A DNA stretch of 64,000 bases from positions 1 to 64,000 of the forward strand of contig JAGAYF010000039.1 in the NCBI GenBank assembly GCA_017940605.1. Direction: 5' to 3'. The notes beneath the pieces were generated by a model. The model did not search any database, was not told the origin of the DNA, and was given only the letters and a program-made list of their open reading frames with translations. This DNA is from Bacteroidaceae bacterium. GTDB taxonomy: Bacteria; Bacteroidota; Bacteroidia; Bacteroidales; Bacteroidaceae. Below, in pieces: positions 1 through 8,905 of this stretch. The stretch's first letter is position 1; every line of letters begins with the position of its first letter. A program made the position numbers and the translations under genes.

Positions 1-231
1 AGCATTGAGGCCAGCGGCCAGGGCGTGCTGGTGTCCCACCTGCGCAATGGGGGTAAGGACTACCTCATGATAGTGAACCGCGACCTGCTGCACACTCAGC
101 AAGTCACCGTAAGCAAACAAACGGCTCTGCACCGCGTGCTACCCACGGGCCAGAGCGTCAAGGAAGGCCGCCGCCCCACCACCGCCAGCCTACAGCCAGG
201 CGACTATCTGCTCTACGAGTGGAAGCGCTGA
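1..231 (+). CDS. C-terminal fragment of a secreted enzyme, probably carbohydrate-active
   Basis: The reading frame is open from base 1, so the gene starts before the window; 76 codons and the stop are visible. The fragment reads as a beta-rich domain with the phrase YLMIVNRD near its start and a closing PGDYLLYEW. Such tails (a strand reporting on 'own property' followed by a PGD turn and a final strand) close many Bacteroidetes glycoside hydrolases as a non-catalytic beta-sandwich. No catalytic residue is visible, so the enzyme class cannot be read from this part. The next 460 bases hold a ladder repeat copy and no gene. Confidence 0.5.
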   Translation, partial: SIEASGQGVLVSHLRNGGKDYLMIVNRDLLHTQQVTVSKQTALHRVLPTGQSVKEGRRPTTASLQPGDYLLYEWKR

Positions 232-382
232 GCCAGCGTCGCAACTTTCGTCACGAAGCCCATACGGCACACCCCTACTCCCATGTTCCCACCGGCGGAA
301 CATGGGATTTTCTTTTCTCCATGCCCCACAGTCCGCGCCAAGCCGCCAGGCGGACCTGCACGCCCCGACTGCCGTTCCCGAC

Positions 383-460
383 AAGGCGCAAGAGACGCGC
401 CAATGCGGCCCAAGAAAATGAGGGCGCGGCGTGAAAGGCCCATCAACAAGGCGCAAGAAA
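383..460 (+). repeat. Ladder repeat copy A (four units, 22/21/22 bp spacing)
   Basis: Four units begin at 385 (GGCGCAAGAG), 407 (GGCCCAAGAAAA, the distinct unit), 428 (GGCGTGAAAG) and 450 (GGCGCAAGAAA). The steps are 22, 21 and 22 bp. It lies in the 540-bp gap between the partial gene and the 31-codon ORF. The rest of this gap (232-380 and 461-690) is GC-rich or AT-rich sequence in which I see no gene. Confidence 0.8.
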
Positions 461-698
461 CCAGCCCCACCGCCACAACACCCGGCACGGGACAGGAAAC
501 CGACACCGACCCCATGCAGGAAGAACCAGGGACACATGTCCCCACCATGCCGACCTGTCACAGTCGGTGCACGGGCAAAGCGTGGATTTCGACAACTGGA
601 CATTGCAAAAACGGGGGAAACCTAGGAAAATAGGAGGTTTCGGAACGATTTTTCTTCAGTTTTTCGGGCTTTTTTGAACCCAATTTGGAAAAAATGCG

Positions 699-706
699 TA
701 CTTTTG
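699..706 (+). promoter_or_regulatory. Bacteroidetes -7 box TACTTTTG ahead of the 31-codon ORF
   Basis: The octamer matches the TAnnTTTG consensus exactly. A TTTG at 673-676 lies at about the distance expected for the -33 element. Transcription would start near 710, giving a leader of about 60 nt before the ATG at 773. The leader contains a short inverted repeat (GGAGGT at 731-736, ACCTCC at 750-755 region). Confidence 0.65.
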
Positions 707-772
707 CATCGTCAAAAAGAGTATTAACCCGGAGGTCCCAAAGCTGAAAACCTCCACAAAACTTTAAGAAAG

Positions 773-868
773 ATGAAACGTAGAATGATTAAATTGGGAG
801 ACTGGTTGATTAAAGTTATGAACTCTCAGAACAACGTAACGAAATCCCACATGTTCCCGCTCGACTGA
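773..868 (+). CDS. Small basic protein of 31 residues, function unknown
   Basis: The frame runs ATG to TGA and encodes a 31-residue peptide starting MKRRMIKLGDWLIKVMN. The N-terminal half is basic and amphipathic (K/R alternating with I, L, W, V), the C-terminal half polar. Support for it being real is positional: an exact TAnnTTTG promoter 67 bp upstream, an AAGAAAG purine run just before the ATG, and a perfect 8-bp hairpin overlapping the stop codon. It is not followed closely by another gene; cls has its own promoter. It could be a leader peptide or a free small protein. I do not recognise a family, and coding status is unproven. Confidence 0.45.
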   Translation: MKRRMIKLGDWLIKVMNSQNNVTKSHMFPLD

Positions 869-878
869 GACAGTCGAG
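860..878 (+). terminator. Perfect 8-bp hairpin overlapping the small-ORF stop codon
   Basis: CTCGACTG (860-867) and CAGTCGAG (871-878) pair perfectly around a 3-nt loop. The TGA stop of the 31-codon ORF (866-868) lies inside the stem. Only three T residues follow, so it is either a weak terminator or a stability or attenuation structure. Confidence 0.5.
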
Positions 879-955
879 TTTCCAAAAAAGAAAGTGTTTT
901 AAGTGTTGAAAGATTTTTTTTCATAGTAATCATAAGTTAGGTAATTAGTTTTATC

Positions 956-987
956 GAAAAAGGTTTGTCGGGAGACAAGCCTTTTTT
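956..987 (+). terminator. Rho-independent terminator before cls
   Basis: AAAAAGGTTTGTC pairs with GACAAGCCTTTTTT with one G-T wobble and a GGGA loop, followed by T residues. It separates the small-ORF transcript from the cls promoter about 95 bp downstream. The AT-rich stretch 879-955 between the two hairpins shows no gene. Confidence 0.8.
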
Positions 988-1081
988 GTTGCATCGTGGG
1001 CCAGGGTGCTCCCATGGCCGATTTTTGCACCCAAAATGCAAAATATCACGGAACAAGGCTGGCTTATTGGGCTGAAAATCG

Positions 1082-1089
1082 TATTTTTG
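1082..1089 (+). promoter_or_regulatory. -7 box TATTTTTG ahead of cls
   Basis: Exact TAnnTTTG match. It places the start of transcription near 1093, which excludes the upstream in-frame ATG codons at 1006 and 1036 and supports the start at 1126. Confidence 0.65.
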
Positions 1090-1125
1090 CCCAAAAATCA
1101 TCAAGCACACAGTCACCGTAGCCCC

Positions 1126-2556
1126 ATGCTGTTTTGGAGTAGCGTCGTATTTGGCATCATTTATTTCATCCTGATTGTCATTACCATCGGCATCGTCATG
1201 CTGGACAACCACCAGCCGTCGGAGTCGGTGGCGTGGATAGCCTTGATCGTGGCCCTGCCCATACTGGGGCCGCTGCTCTACTATTTCTTCGGGCAGAACA
1301 TACGCCGCAGCCGGCTGCTGGAGAAACGCAGCCTGGACCTGCTGACGCGCAAGGGGATGGCCAAGTACGTGCAGCAGGCGCACAACCTGCGGCCGCAGGA
1401 GGGAGACATGCCCATGCTCAGGTTCTTCAAGCGGCACAACATGTCGCTGCCCTTTGACAAGAACCAGGGCGAGTTCCTCACGCAGGGGAGCGACTTCCTG
1501 GGCAGGCTTCTGCACGACATTGACGCGGCCCGCCACCATGTGCACCTGGAGTTCTTCATCTTCCTGGACGACGGCGTGGGCACACAGGTGGCCGATGCGC
1601 TGGCACGCGCAGCCGGCCGCGGCGTGCGGGTGCGCCTCATCTATGACGACATGGGGTGCTGGAAAGTGCCCAACCGATTCTGGCACGACCTGCGGCGCAA
1701 GGGCATACAGGCCGTGCCCTTCATGCCGGTGAGGTTTCCCGCCGTGGCCCACCGCATCAACTACCGCAACCACCGCAAGCTGGTCGTCATTGACGGCAGG
1801 CTGGCCTACATTGGCGGGATGAACATTGCCCAGCGGTATGTGGACGGCATGGACGGGCGGCCCTGGCGCGACTTGATGATGAGGCTGACAAGCGGAGGGT
1901 GCATCTACGGCATACAGATGCTGTTCCTGGCCGACTGGTACATGGCCACGCACGAGATTGTGGACCAATCGGAGTACTATCCGTCGGAGGCCACGGCGGC
2001 AGGAGAGGGTGCGTTGGGGCAAATCGTGTTCAGCGCCCCCATTTCCAAGTGGCCGGTCATCATGATGGGCTACCAGAAAATCATTCTCAGCGCCCGCAAG
2101 TCATTGCTCATCCAGTCGCCCTACCTCATCCCCACGGTGCAGATACGCGATGCCCTGCAGACCGCCTCGATGAGCGGCGTGAGGATACAAATCATGATTC
2201 CGCAGTATCCTGACAGCAGGTGGCTGCGCTGGGCCAACAACAGCTATGTGGGCGACATGCTCAAGGCCGGTGCTGAGGTGTACCTGTACAAGCCAGGCAT
2301 GATGCACGCCAAGATGCTCCTGGCCGACGACCACCTTCTGTCGATTGGGTCGGTCAACATGGACGCGCGGAGCATGCTGTCCACGTTTGAGAGCAGCGCC
2401 GTCTTCTATGACGACCAGCTGGCCCAAAGGGCCAGGGAACTCTTCATGGAGGCGCGTGCGCAGTGCACCAAGATAGACATTCAGCAATGGCGGCAGCGCA
2501 AGTTGCACCACCGCCTGACAGAATCTTTTGTAAGGATATTCACTCCCTTGCTGTAA
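1126..2556 (+). CDS. cls: Cardiolipin synthase (phospholipase D family)
   Basis: The 476-residue product should transfer a phosphatidyl group between two phosphatidylglycerol molecules (or from another phospholipid) to make cardiolipin at the inner membrane. Two membrane segments lie at about residues 3-25 and 35-55. Two HKD motifs are present: HRKLVVID near residue 216, followed by GGMN, and HAKMLLAD near residue 394, followed by GSVNMD. Length and layout match bacterial ClsA-type enzymes. The frame is open upstream to an ATG at 1006, but the promoter box at 1082-1089 lies inside that extension and the first membrane helix begins right after the ATG at 1126, so I chose 1126. The gene converges with the nuclease-helicase, 14 bp between stop codons. 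Confidence 0.93.
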   Translation: MLFWSSVVFGIIYFILIVITIGIVMLDNHQPSESVAWIALIVALPILGPLLYYFFGQNIRRSRLLEKRSLDLLTRKGMAKYVQQAHNLRPQEGDMPMLRFFKRHNMSLPFDKNQGEFLTQGSDFLGRLLHDIDAARHHVHLEFFIFLDDGVGTQVADALARAAGRGVRVRLIYDDMGCWKVPNRFWHDLRRKGIQAVPFMPVRFPAVAHRINYRNHRKLVVIDGRLAYIGGMNIAQRYVDGMDGRPWRDLMMRLTSGGCIYGIQMLFLADWYMATHEIVDQSEYYPSEATAAGEGALGQIVFSAPISKWPVIMMGYQKIILSARKSLLIQSPYLIPTVQIRDALQTASMSGVRIQIMIPQYPDSRWLRWANNSYVGDMLKAGAEVYLYKPGMMHAKMLLADDHLLSIGSVNMDARSMLSTFESSAVFYDDQLAQRARELFMEARAQCTKIDIQQWRQRKLHHRLTESFVRIFTPLL

Positions 2557-2570
2557 GCAAACGGACACGG

Positions 2571-5500
2571 TCAGCACTCCCTTGTTCCCTTCATACTGAT
2601 TCGGGGAACCGCATCCAGCATTTCCCTGAAAATGGCGTTCCTACCCAGCAACGCACTGCTGCCGATGAGTACCAGCTGGTGACGGGCGCGCGTAAGGGCC
2701 ACGTTCAGCTTCCTGTCAACCCACAGGCATGAGCCGTCGGGCTGTTCCTCCTGGTAGGAAGCCGAGGCCAGGAAGCGGAGCTGCGACGGGTGGGACACCG
2801 TAAAGGAATAGACAATCAAGTCGCGCTGGCTGCCCTGGAAACGCTCCACGGTATCGATGGTGATGAGGTCCAGCCGATGGAAACCAAGCGATTGCAAACA
2901 GGACTGCACCCTGCTGATTTGGTTACGATAGGGCACGACCACGCCCACACTGTGGTCGTGCAGCGCACGGCCCTCTGCCTGGAGCAAGGAAGCGTAGGCC
3001 ACAATGACTTGGGAGGCCAGCAGGGCCTCGACAGCGTTGTCTTTTCGGCTATGGGACAAGGTAGGCGGCATTTCGGTGTCCAGGAAGCAGCACCTGTGCC
3101 TGAGCAGCAGGCCGACAAAGGGATTCGCGGCTGGTTGGCCGCAGGACCGTGGGTACAGGTCCTGCAGAGTCTGCGTTTGGTGGTCCAGCGGCACGCACTG
3201 AAGCTGACCTTGATAGAAATATCGGTTGACAAAGGAAAACAAATCGGGATGCATGCGCCCCTGACGCTTCAGCAAATGGCAGGCAGCGTGGTTATCGGCC
3301 CGCATTTGCAGCATCAGCAGGCGTTCAAACAAGGAGCGGCGGCCATCATGGAGACACAAGGACCGCAGACGGGGAGAATGTACCACGGAACTTCTCTCGT
3401 CCTGCCGCACAACGGCAGGCAGTTGCTTTTGGTCGCCTATCATGACAAAACGACGAATGAACGGCTGACCATTGCGCGCGCCGCCCAAAAGTTTGAGCAA
3501 ATGGGGCTCCAGCATTTGGGAGGCCTCATCAATGAAAGCCACGTCAAAGGAGATCGTATGCTGCAACAGGTTCAGCGAACTGAGCGTAGTGGCAGTTCCG
3601 ACAATGACCGGCATGCTTTCCAATAGGCGGCGCACATCGGCAGCGCGATGCACCTGGGCCATCCTGGCCGACAAGAGCCGCCTGCGGTAGGCCTGGGCCG
3701 TGGTAAGCTCTGCACCGATGCGCAGATAGTCATTGAGCAGACGGGGATGGGTTTCGCAAATCTGTTCCAGCATTCCGCAGATTTCATCAACGGCACGGTT
3801 GGTGTAGGCAAGCAGCAGGATTTTTTCCGTTCCGCTGCGCAATTCTTCCTCCACCATGCACCGCAGGGCGCAGTTCGTCTTGCCCGAACCCGGAGGGCCG
3901 ATGACCAAAAAATAATCCTGAGCGCGACGCTGCTTCTCCACCATTTCCTGAAATGTTCCATAGTTGCCGCACAGCGAGACCTGCTCCGCAAATTGTGGTT
4001 TCCGCACGCCGAGCAACAATTCCTGTCGTTGGGACGGAGCGGACAGGAAGGCAAACAATCCGCGGTACAACTCATTGTAGCTGGCCTCGACATGGTCGTG
4101 TTCGACGGCAAAAAACTGATTTTCCTTCTGAAAGACATGGGCGCTGCGCTGGCCGTTGGAAAGTTCCACGCGTATTTCGTCAGGTTGCATGAGGGCCAAT
4201 TTCCCGCGCAGCACAAAGGTTCGCCTGATGTCGGGAGTTTCGGCTTTGTCATAGGTATAGACCTGCACGACGTCGCCCACCCGGAAATTGGTCAGCGGCA
4301 GGGGCTGACGGTCCTCGCGGCACAGGGCCAGTATTTTCCTTCCCTTGCCTGTTTCCGATTCTTTCTCTTCAAAACTGATCAGGCTGAGTTCAGAATACAT
4401 ATCGCCGTTCTCGGCCCTGACCGCAGCCGGCACATTCCAGAGGTCAGAAAAGCTGTGGCTGCCCATCCCCTGGATATTTCCCACCTTGCTCAGCAACTGT
4501 TCGCGGCACAGGAAGTCATAGAAATAGTAGAAGTAATCCAATAATACGGGCATGCGCTCCGTGTTGTCCCCGTGCTGTAGAGGATGAAGCTGCGACAAGA
4601 GATTTGCCAGGCGATTCCGTTCATAATTGGGCATCGGCCTGCCATTTTTCCCACAGAGGTCTTCCAATTTTATATGCTCCAAAACAGAGCGCACGCCATG
4701 CCGGACACAGCGCAACTCCTGCGCCACAATTTTGTTCCGCAACTCCAGTACTTGGAATAGGAGCTGGTTATACATAGTCTCAGACAGCATCCCGTTTGGA
4801 TAGCGCGAGTAGTACAGGTATCCTGCGGCCTCATGCGGCTGCACTCCCACATTAAATTCCAACATGGCCAAATAAAGCATCATCTGCACATAGTGCGCTT
4901 CCACATGGGCCGTCTCATTGTAGGCCATACGCCCACTTTTCTGTTCCACCATCCGCGAAAAATCAGACTGCAGGAAGTCCAAACGGCCCGAAACACCCAA
5001 TGATTCGCACACGAAAGAGGGTTCTACCAATACCTTATCCAACTGAAATCCGTATTTTTCCTCCAATTCTTCCTCCACGAGCCTCTTTATATTATTGAAT
5101 TGAAGTCTCGCCTGCTCATGAAAGCGGAAACGGGCATCCAAATCCTGCAAGGAAAAAGCCAGAGGGGATGAACGGAATGCGTTTCCAAGTGATTTTGCAT
5201 AGGTAACGGGACAATTTTTATCCTGATGCATCAAATCATCCATGAACTGCCCCACAAGATTACCCAAAACCTTGTACGGAGAATCCACGTTGGGGCTCAA
5301 ACGGTCCAGGATAAAGTGCAACGGGCTGTGGCTGTACTCCTTGAACGCATGGGACAGCGTGGATGCATCCAGCAGATAGTCCGGAAAAACGATGATGCAC
5401 TGTGGAAGATAGTTCCCCTCGCCATCCAGCGAGACATTCAGCAGATTCAGCGGGACACCCTCCAGTGAAAGGTCGTTTAGGTAGTGCAAGTCTGCACCGC

Positions 5501-6014
5501 TGCCGCCGCATAGACAGTCCACCTTGATTTCCGTACGGCCATCCTCGGCTTTTTCCGTTTCTGCATAGATAAAACGCTCATCCACGCGCCTTGCCATGAC
5601 CCGCAGGCACTTCCAGAATCGGCCACGCACCCTTTTTTCCCTGCCCATGCGCTTGCGAACAGGCAGCCGCGACAACAATTCCTGGGGAACATCCTCCTTC
5701 AGGACCGCCGACACAAATTCCGCCATGACCAGGCAGCCATAGGACAAATCCGCCAAGCCCTCGCCGCCGTGCAGGCGGTAGCGCAGGTTCTGAATATCCC
5801 TGCTCAATCCTTGCGGAACGGCACAGCGATGGCACACATCAGACAATTGTGAAAACAAGTTGGAATAATACCGACCTTCCGTCAGTTCCGCACACACATC
5901 CTGCAACAATTCATACAGGCACAGCCTGCTTTCCTGCGAAGACTCAAGTTTCAGGACATAGCCTATCCGTTCAAAAAAATCATGTGCAGGACGGGTTTCT
6001 CGTAAGGGCGGCAT
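2571..6014 (-). CDS. Dna2-like nuclease-helicase (PD-(D/E)XK plus superfamily 1B helicase)
   Basis: This 1147-residue protein combines a RecB/Cas4-type nuclease with an SF1 helicase, the order seen in eukaryotic and archaeal Dna2. Around residues 340-360 there is GRLDFL followed by VEQKSG, the D...ExK metal-binding pattern of PD-(D/E)XK nucleases. The helicase part has Walker A GPPGSGKTN near residue 704, Walker B-like FIDEASQM near 828, motif III GDQKQLPAVV, and motif VI LTRARHQLVLIG near 1105. The N-terminal 300 residues are not recognised. It stands alone on the minus strand with its own promoter. A role in end processing or replication-fork repair is likely; a defence role is possible, since similar fusions occur in defence islands, but nothing nearby supports this. 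Confidence 0.85.
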   Translation of the reverse strand: MPPLRETRPAHDFFERIGYVLKLESSQESRLCLYELLQDVCAELTEGRYYSNLFSQLSDVCHRCAVPQGLSRDIQNLRYRLHGGEGLADLSYGCLVMAEFVSAVLKEDVPQELLSRLPVRKRMGREKRVRGRFWKCLRVMARRVDERFIYAETEKAEDGRTEIKVDCLCGGSGADLHYLNDLSLEGVPLNLLNVSLDGEGNYLPQCIIVFPDYLLDASTLSHAFKEYSHSPLHFILDRLSPNVDSPYKVLGNLVGQFMDDLMHQDKNCPVTYAKSLGNAFRSSPLAFSLQDLDARFRFHEQARLQFNNIKRLVEEELEEKYGFQLDKVLVEPSFVCESLGVSGRLDFLQSDFSRMVEQKSGRMAYNETAHVEAHYVQMMLYLAMLEFNVGVQPHEAAGYLYYSRYPNGMLSETMYNQLLFQVLELRNKIVAQELRCVRHGVRSVLEHIKLEDLCGKNGRPMPNYERNRLANLLSQLHPLQHGDNTERMPVLLDYFYYFYDFLCREQLLSKVGNIQGMGSHSFSDLWNVPAAVRAENGDMYSELSLISFEEKESETGKGRKILALCREDRQPLPLTNFRVGDVVQVYTYDKAETPDIRRTFVLRGKLALMQPDEIRVELSNGQRSAHVFQKENQFFAVEHDHVEASYNELYRGLFAFLSAPSQRQELLLGVRKPQFAEQVSLCGNYGTFQEMVEKQRRAQDYFLVIGPPGSGKTNCALRCMVEEELRSGTEKILLLAYTNRAVDEICGMLEQICETHPRLLNDYLRIGAELTTAQAYRRRLLSARMAQVHRAADVRRLLESMPVIVGTATTLSSLNLLQHTISFDVAFIDEASQMLEPHLLKLLGGARNGQPFIRRFVMIGDQKQLPAVVRQDERSSVVHSPRLRSLCLHDGRRSLFERLLMLQMRADNHAACHLLKRQGRMHPDLFSFVNRYFYQGQLQCVPLDHQTQTLQDLYPRSCGQPAANPFVGLLLRHRCCFLDTEMPPTLSHSRKDNAVEALLASQVIVAYASLLQAEGRALHDHSVGVVVPYRNQISRVQSCLQSLGFHRLDLITIDTVERFQGSQRDLIVYSFTVSHPSQLRFLASASYQEEQPDGSCLWVDRKLNVALTRARHQLVLIGSSALLGRNAIFREMLDAVPRISMKGTREC

Positions 6015-6041
6015 TTCTTCTTTTCCGTGAAATTATGTCTC

Positions 6042-6049
6042 CAAAATTA
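6042..6049 (-). promoter_or_regulatory. -7 box TAATTTTG for the nuclease-helicase
   Basis: On the minus strand the octamer matches TAnnTTTG exactly, about 28 bp before the ATG at 6014. It lies back to back with the promoter of the M24 peptidase. Confidence 0.6.
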
Positions 6050-6091
6050 GCAAAAACTTACAAAAGGTCACTCATTTACCAGCAAAAATTG

Positions 6092-6099
6092 TAACTTTG
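6092..6099 (+). promoter_or_regulatory. -7 box TAACTTTG for the M24 aminopeptidase
   Basis: Exact TAnnTTTG match 47 bp before the ATG at 6147, giving a leader of roughly 43 nt. Confidence 0.65.
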
Positions 6100-6146
6100 C
6101 GACTTCAAAATGCTACACATTACACATTTATATCAACTTAACGCAC

Positions 6147-7550
6147 ATGTTTGACAAGCAAACTTACATAGAACGCCGCGCAACGCTCAAGAAATTGGTC
6201 GGACACGGCGTCATCTTCATGCCTGGCAACAACGAAAGCCCTGCCAACGGCCCATACAACTACTACCATCACCGTCAGGACAGTTCATTCCTCTACTATT
6301 TCGGCCAGAACCGCGACCGTCTCGTGGGAATCATCGATGTCGACAACGATCAGGACTTCCTGCTGGGCGACGACATCGACATGGACGACATTATTTGGTT
6401 CGGCTCGGTCGACAGCGTCAAGGAACTGGCCTCCCAGGTCGGCATTGAACACTCCGGACCGTTCTCCCAAGTCCAGGAAATTATCCTAAAGGCCATTGAG
6501 GAAGACCGGAAGGTGCATTTCCTCCCGCCCTACCGCCACGACATTCAGATTCTCATCCAAGACTTACTGGACATCCGTCCCGCGCAGCAGAGAGCCCAGG
6601 CATCGACCGAGCTCATCAAGGCCGTGGTGGCCATGCGCTCCATCAAGAGCACCGCCGAGGTGCGCGAGATAGAGAGAGCCTGCGCCATTGGCCACAAGAT
6701 GCACACAACAGCCATGAAGCTCTGTTCCCCGGGCGTGACCGAGCACTTCATCAGCGGCATGATCGAGGGCATTGCCAATTCCCTGGGCGCAATGGTATCC
6801 TTCCCCAACATCGTAACCATGCACGGCGAGATAATGCACGGCACCCCCTCCGACAAATACATCGAAGCAGGGCGCTTGCTGCTTGTCGACGCAGGTGCCG
6901 AGACCAACGACAACTATTGTTCCGACAACACCCGTACCACCCCCGTCAGCGGCAAGTTCACCAACCGCCAGAAGGAGATCTACACCATCGTGGAAGAGTG
7001 CCACGACCTGGCCCTCCAACTGGCCAAGCCCGGCATCCTGTGGTACGACGTACACATGGACGTATGCCGCCACATGATTGAGGGCCTGAAAGCCCTCGAC
7101 CTCATGACGGGCGATACCGAGGAAGCCTTGCAGGCCGGAGCCCACGCCCTGTTCATGCCCCACGGACTGGGCCACATGATGGGCATGGACGTACACGACA
7201 TGGAGTCGCTGGGACAGAACTACGTGGGCTTTGACGACGAAATACAGCCGTCCAGCCAGTTCGGCACAGCCAGCCTACGCCTGGGACGGCGGCTGCAGGA
7301 AGGATTTGTCGTCACCGACGAGCCAGGCATCTACTTCATTCCCGCCCTTATCCAGCAATGGAAGGAAAACGGCACGAACGCAGCATTCCTCAACTTCCGC
7401 AACATTGAGAAGTACAGGGAATTCGGCGGCATCCGCATCGAGGACGACCTGCTCATCACGTCCAACGGTGCCCGCATCCTGGGCCGCGACATCATTCCCT
7501 ACCACCTGGAGGATGTAGAAGACTTCATGGCCAAGAACAGATACGAATAA
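6147..7550 (+). CDS. pepP: Xaa-Pro aminopeptidase (M24 family, aminopeptidase P type)
   Basis: The enzyme removes N-terminal residues that precede proline. The 467-residue product has the AMP_N-type N-terminal domain (to about residue 150) and a pita-bread catalytic domain. The dinuclear metal ligands can be read: Asp in VDAGAE (about 248), Asp in SDNTR (about 259), His in the HGLGHMMGMDVHD stretch (about 338), Glu in TDEPG and Glu in IRIEDD. No signal peptide is seen, so it is cytoplasmic. It is followed 22 bp later by a secreted C1B peptidase, and the two may be co-transcribed; a strong terminator follows the second gene. Confidence 0.92.
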   Translation: MFDKQTYIERRATLKKLVGHGVIFMPGNNESPANGPYNYYHHRQDSSFLYYFGQNRDRLVGIIDVDNDQDFLLGDDIDMDDIIWFGSVDSVKELASQVGIEHSGPFSQVQEIILKAIEEDRKVHFLPPYRHDIQILIQDLLDIRPAQQRAQASTELIKAVVAMRSIKSTAEVREIERACAIGHKMHTTAMKLCSPGVTEHFISGMIEGIANSLGAMVSFPNIVTMHGEIMHGTPSDKYIEAGRLLLVDAGAETNDNYCSDNTRTTPVSGKFTNRQKEIYTIVEECHDLALQLAKPGILWYDVHMDVCRHMIEGLKALDLMTGDTEEALQAGAHALFMPHGLGHMMGMDVHDMESLGQNYVGFDDEIQPSSQFGTASLRLGRRLQEGFVVTDEPGIYFIPALIQQWKENGTNAAFLNFRNIEKYREFGGIRIEDDLLITSNGARILGRDIIPYHLEDVEDFMAKNRYE

Positions 7551-7572
7551 CCTATTTAATTCCAATACAATC

Positions 7573-8778
7573 ATGATGAAAAAGACCATCTATTCCCTGT
7601 TGGCCCTCCTGCTCACCGCAGGCAGTGCCGTGGCACAGGATGCCACCCAGAAGGAATCCAAGAAAGATTCCCTCACGTTCACCGTCGTCAAGGAGAACCC
7701 CATCACCTCGGTGAAGAACCAGAACCGCTCGGGCACATGCTGGGCCTACTCCTCGCTGGGCTTCTTTGAAGCCGAAGCCCTCAAGGCCACCGGCAAGACA
7801 TTCGACCTGTGCGAAGCCTTTGTCGTTGAGAACACCTACCTGGACCGCGCCACGGCCCACGTCAGGATGCACGGCGACGTATCCTTCTCCCAGGGCGGCA
7901 GCTTCTACGATGTCCTGTACTGCCTCCAGCACTACGGCATCTGCCCCGAGGACGCCATGCCCAAGCCCGGCAGCCTCTACGGCGACAGCCTGTTCAACCA
8001 CAACGAGTTGGACAAGGTGTCCTCTGCCTATGTCAAGGCATTGACGGGCAGTGACCTCAAGACACTCTCGCCCGTGTGGAAGAACGGCCTGACAGGCATC
8101 TACGAAGCCTACATAGGCAAGCTGCCCGAGACGTTTACCTACGAGGGCAGGAGCTACACGCCGAAGAGCTTCGTAGACGTGCTCGGCCTGAAGCTGGATG
8201 ACTACGTCAGCCTCACCTCATTCACCCACCATCCCTACTACAGCAGCTTCGCCATCGAGGTACAGGACAACTGGCGCTGGGGACAGAGCTACAACCTGCC
8301 GCTTGACGAGTTCATGCGCACCATGGACTACGCCATCCGCCAGGGCTACACCTTCGCATGGGGAGCCGACGTGAGCGAGCCCTCGTTCCGCCGCCACGAA
8401 GTCGTGCTGATGCCCGAGGCCAAGAATGCCAACGACGACACGGCAGGCAGCGACCAGGCACGCTGGATAGGCGACGCAAAATCAAACAAGGAGCAGGCCC
8501 AGGCCAACCTCAAGAACGAAGTGAAGGTCACGCCCGAACTGCGCCAGAAGGCCTATGACAACTGGGAGACCACCGACGACCACGGCATGCTCATCTACGG
8601 CCTCGTCAAGGACCAGTACGGCAAGGAGTACTTCATGATGAAGAACTCATGGGGCGACTACAACAAGTTCCACGGCAAGTGCTACATCTCCAAGGCCTAC
8701 ACTGCCTATAAGACCATGAACATCCTCATCAACAAGAAAGCCATACCCAAGGACATCGCCAAGAAACTGGGACTCTGA
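7573..8778 (+). CDS. C1B-family cysteine peptidase, exported (aminopeptidase C / bleomycin hydrolase-like)
   Basis: The 401-residue protein starts with a cleavable signal peptide (about residues 1-21, ending ...AVAQ), which cytoplasmic PepC enzymes lack; it therefore likely acts in the periplasm. The papain-like triad is visible: Cys56 in SGTCWAYS, His near 337 in DDHGML, Asn near 358 in MKNSWGD. The N-terminal Gln of the oxyanion hole is probably in VKNQNRSG. The gene follows pepP by 22 bp and ends at a strong terminator, so both peptidases probably share a transcript and digest peptides taken up from the environment. Members of this family are common in Bacteroidales, often as secreted aminopeptidases. 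Confidence 0.9.
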   Translation: MMKKTIYSLLALLLTAGSAVAQDATQKESKKDSLTFTVVKENPITSVKNQNRSGTCWAYSSLGFFEAEALKATGKTFDLCEAFVVENTYLDRATAHVRMHGDVSFSQGGSFYDVLYCLQHYGICPEDAMPKPGSLYGDSLFNHNELDKVSSAYVKALTGSDLKTLSPVWKNGLTGIYEAYIGKLPETFTYEGRSYTPKSFVDVLGLKLDDYVSLTSFTHHPYYSSFAIEVQDNWRWGQSYNLPLDEFMRTMDYAIRQGYTFAWGADVSEPSFRRHEVVLMPEAKNANDDTAGSDQARWIGDAKSNKEQAQANLKNEVKVTPELRQKAYDNWETTDDHGMLIYGLVKDQYGKEYFMMKNSWGDYNKFHGKCYISKAYTAYKTMNILINKKAIPKDIAKKLGL

Positions 8779-8806
8779 TCCCCGTTTCCGATCATCCATT
8801 CCCCAA

Positions 8807-8845
8807 GATACCGCCGGCCACACTTGTCCGGCGGTATCTTTTTTT
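8807..8845 (+). terminator. Strong Rho-independent terminator after the C1B peptidase
   Basis: GATACCGCCGG (8807-8817) pairs perfectly with CCGGCGGTATC (8828-8838) and is followed by seven T residues. Confidence 0.9.
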
Positions 8846-8905
8846 GCACCTCGGCGGCCACCCCCACGCCAAGGGGAAGTGCCGTCGGGACTTTGCCGGC
8901 AGGAC

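Noticed and set aside
283..633. Arg- and Pro-rich short ORFs over the ladder repeat regions
   Set aside because: They exist because the repeats are GC-rich and lack stops; the products are low-complexity and differ between copies.
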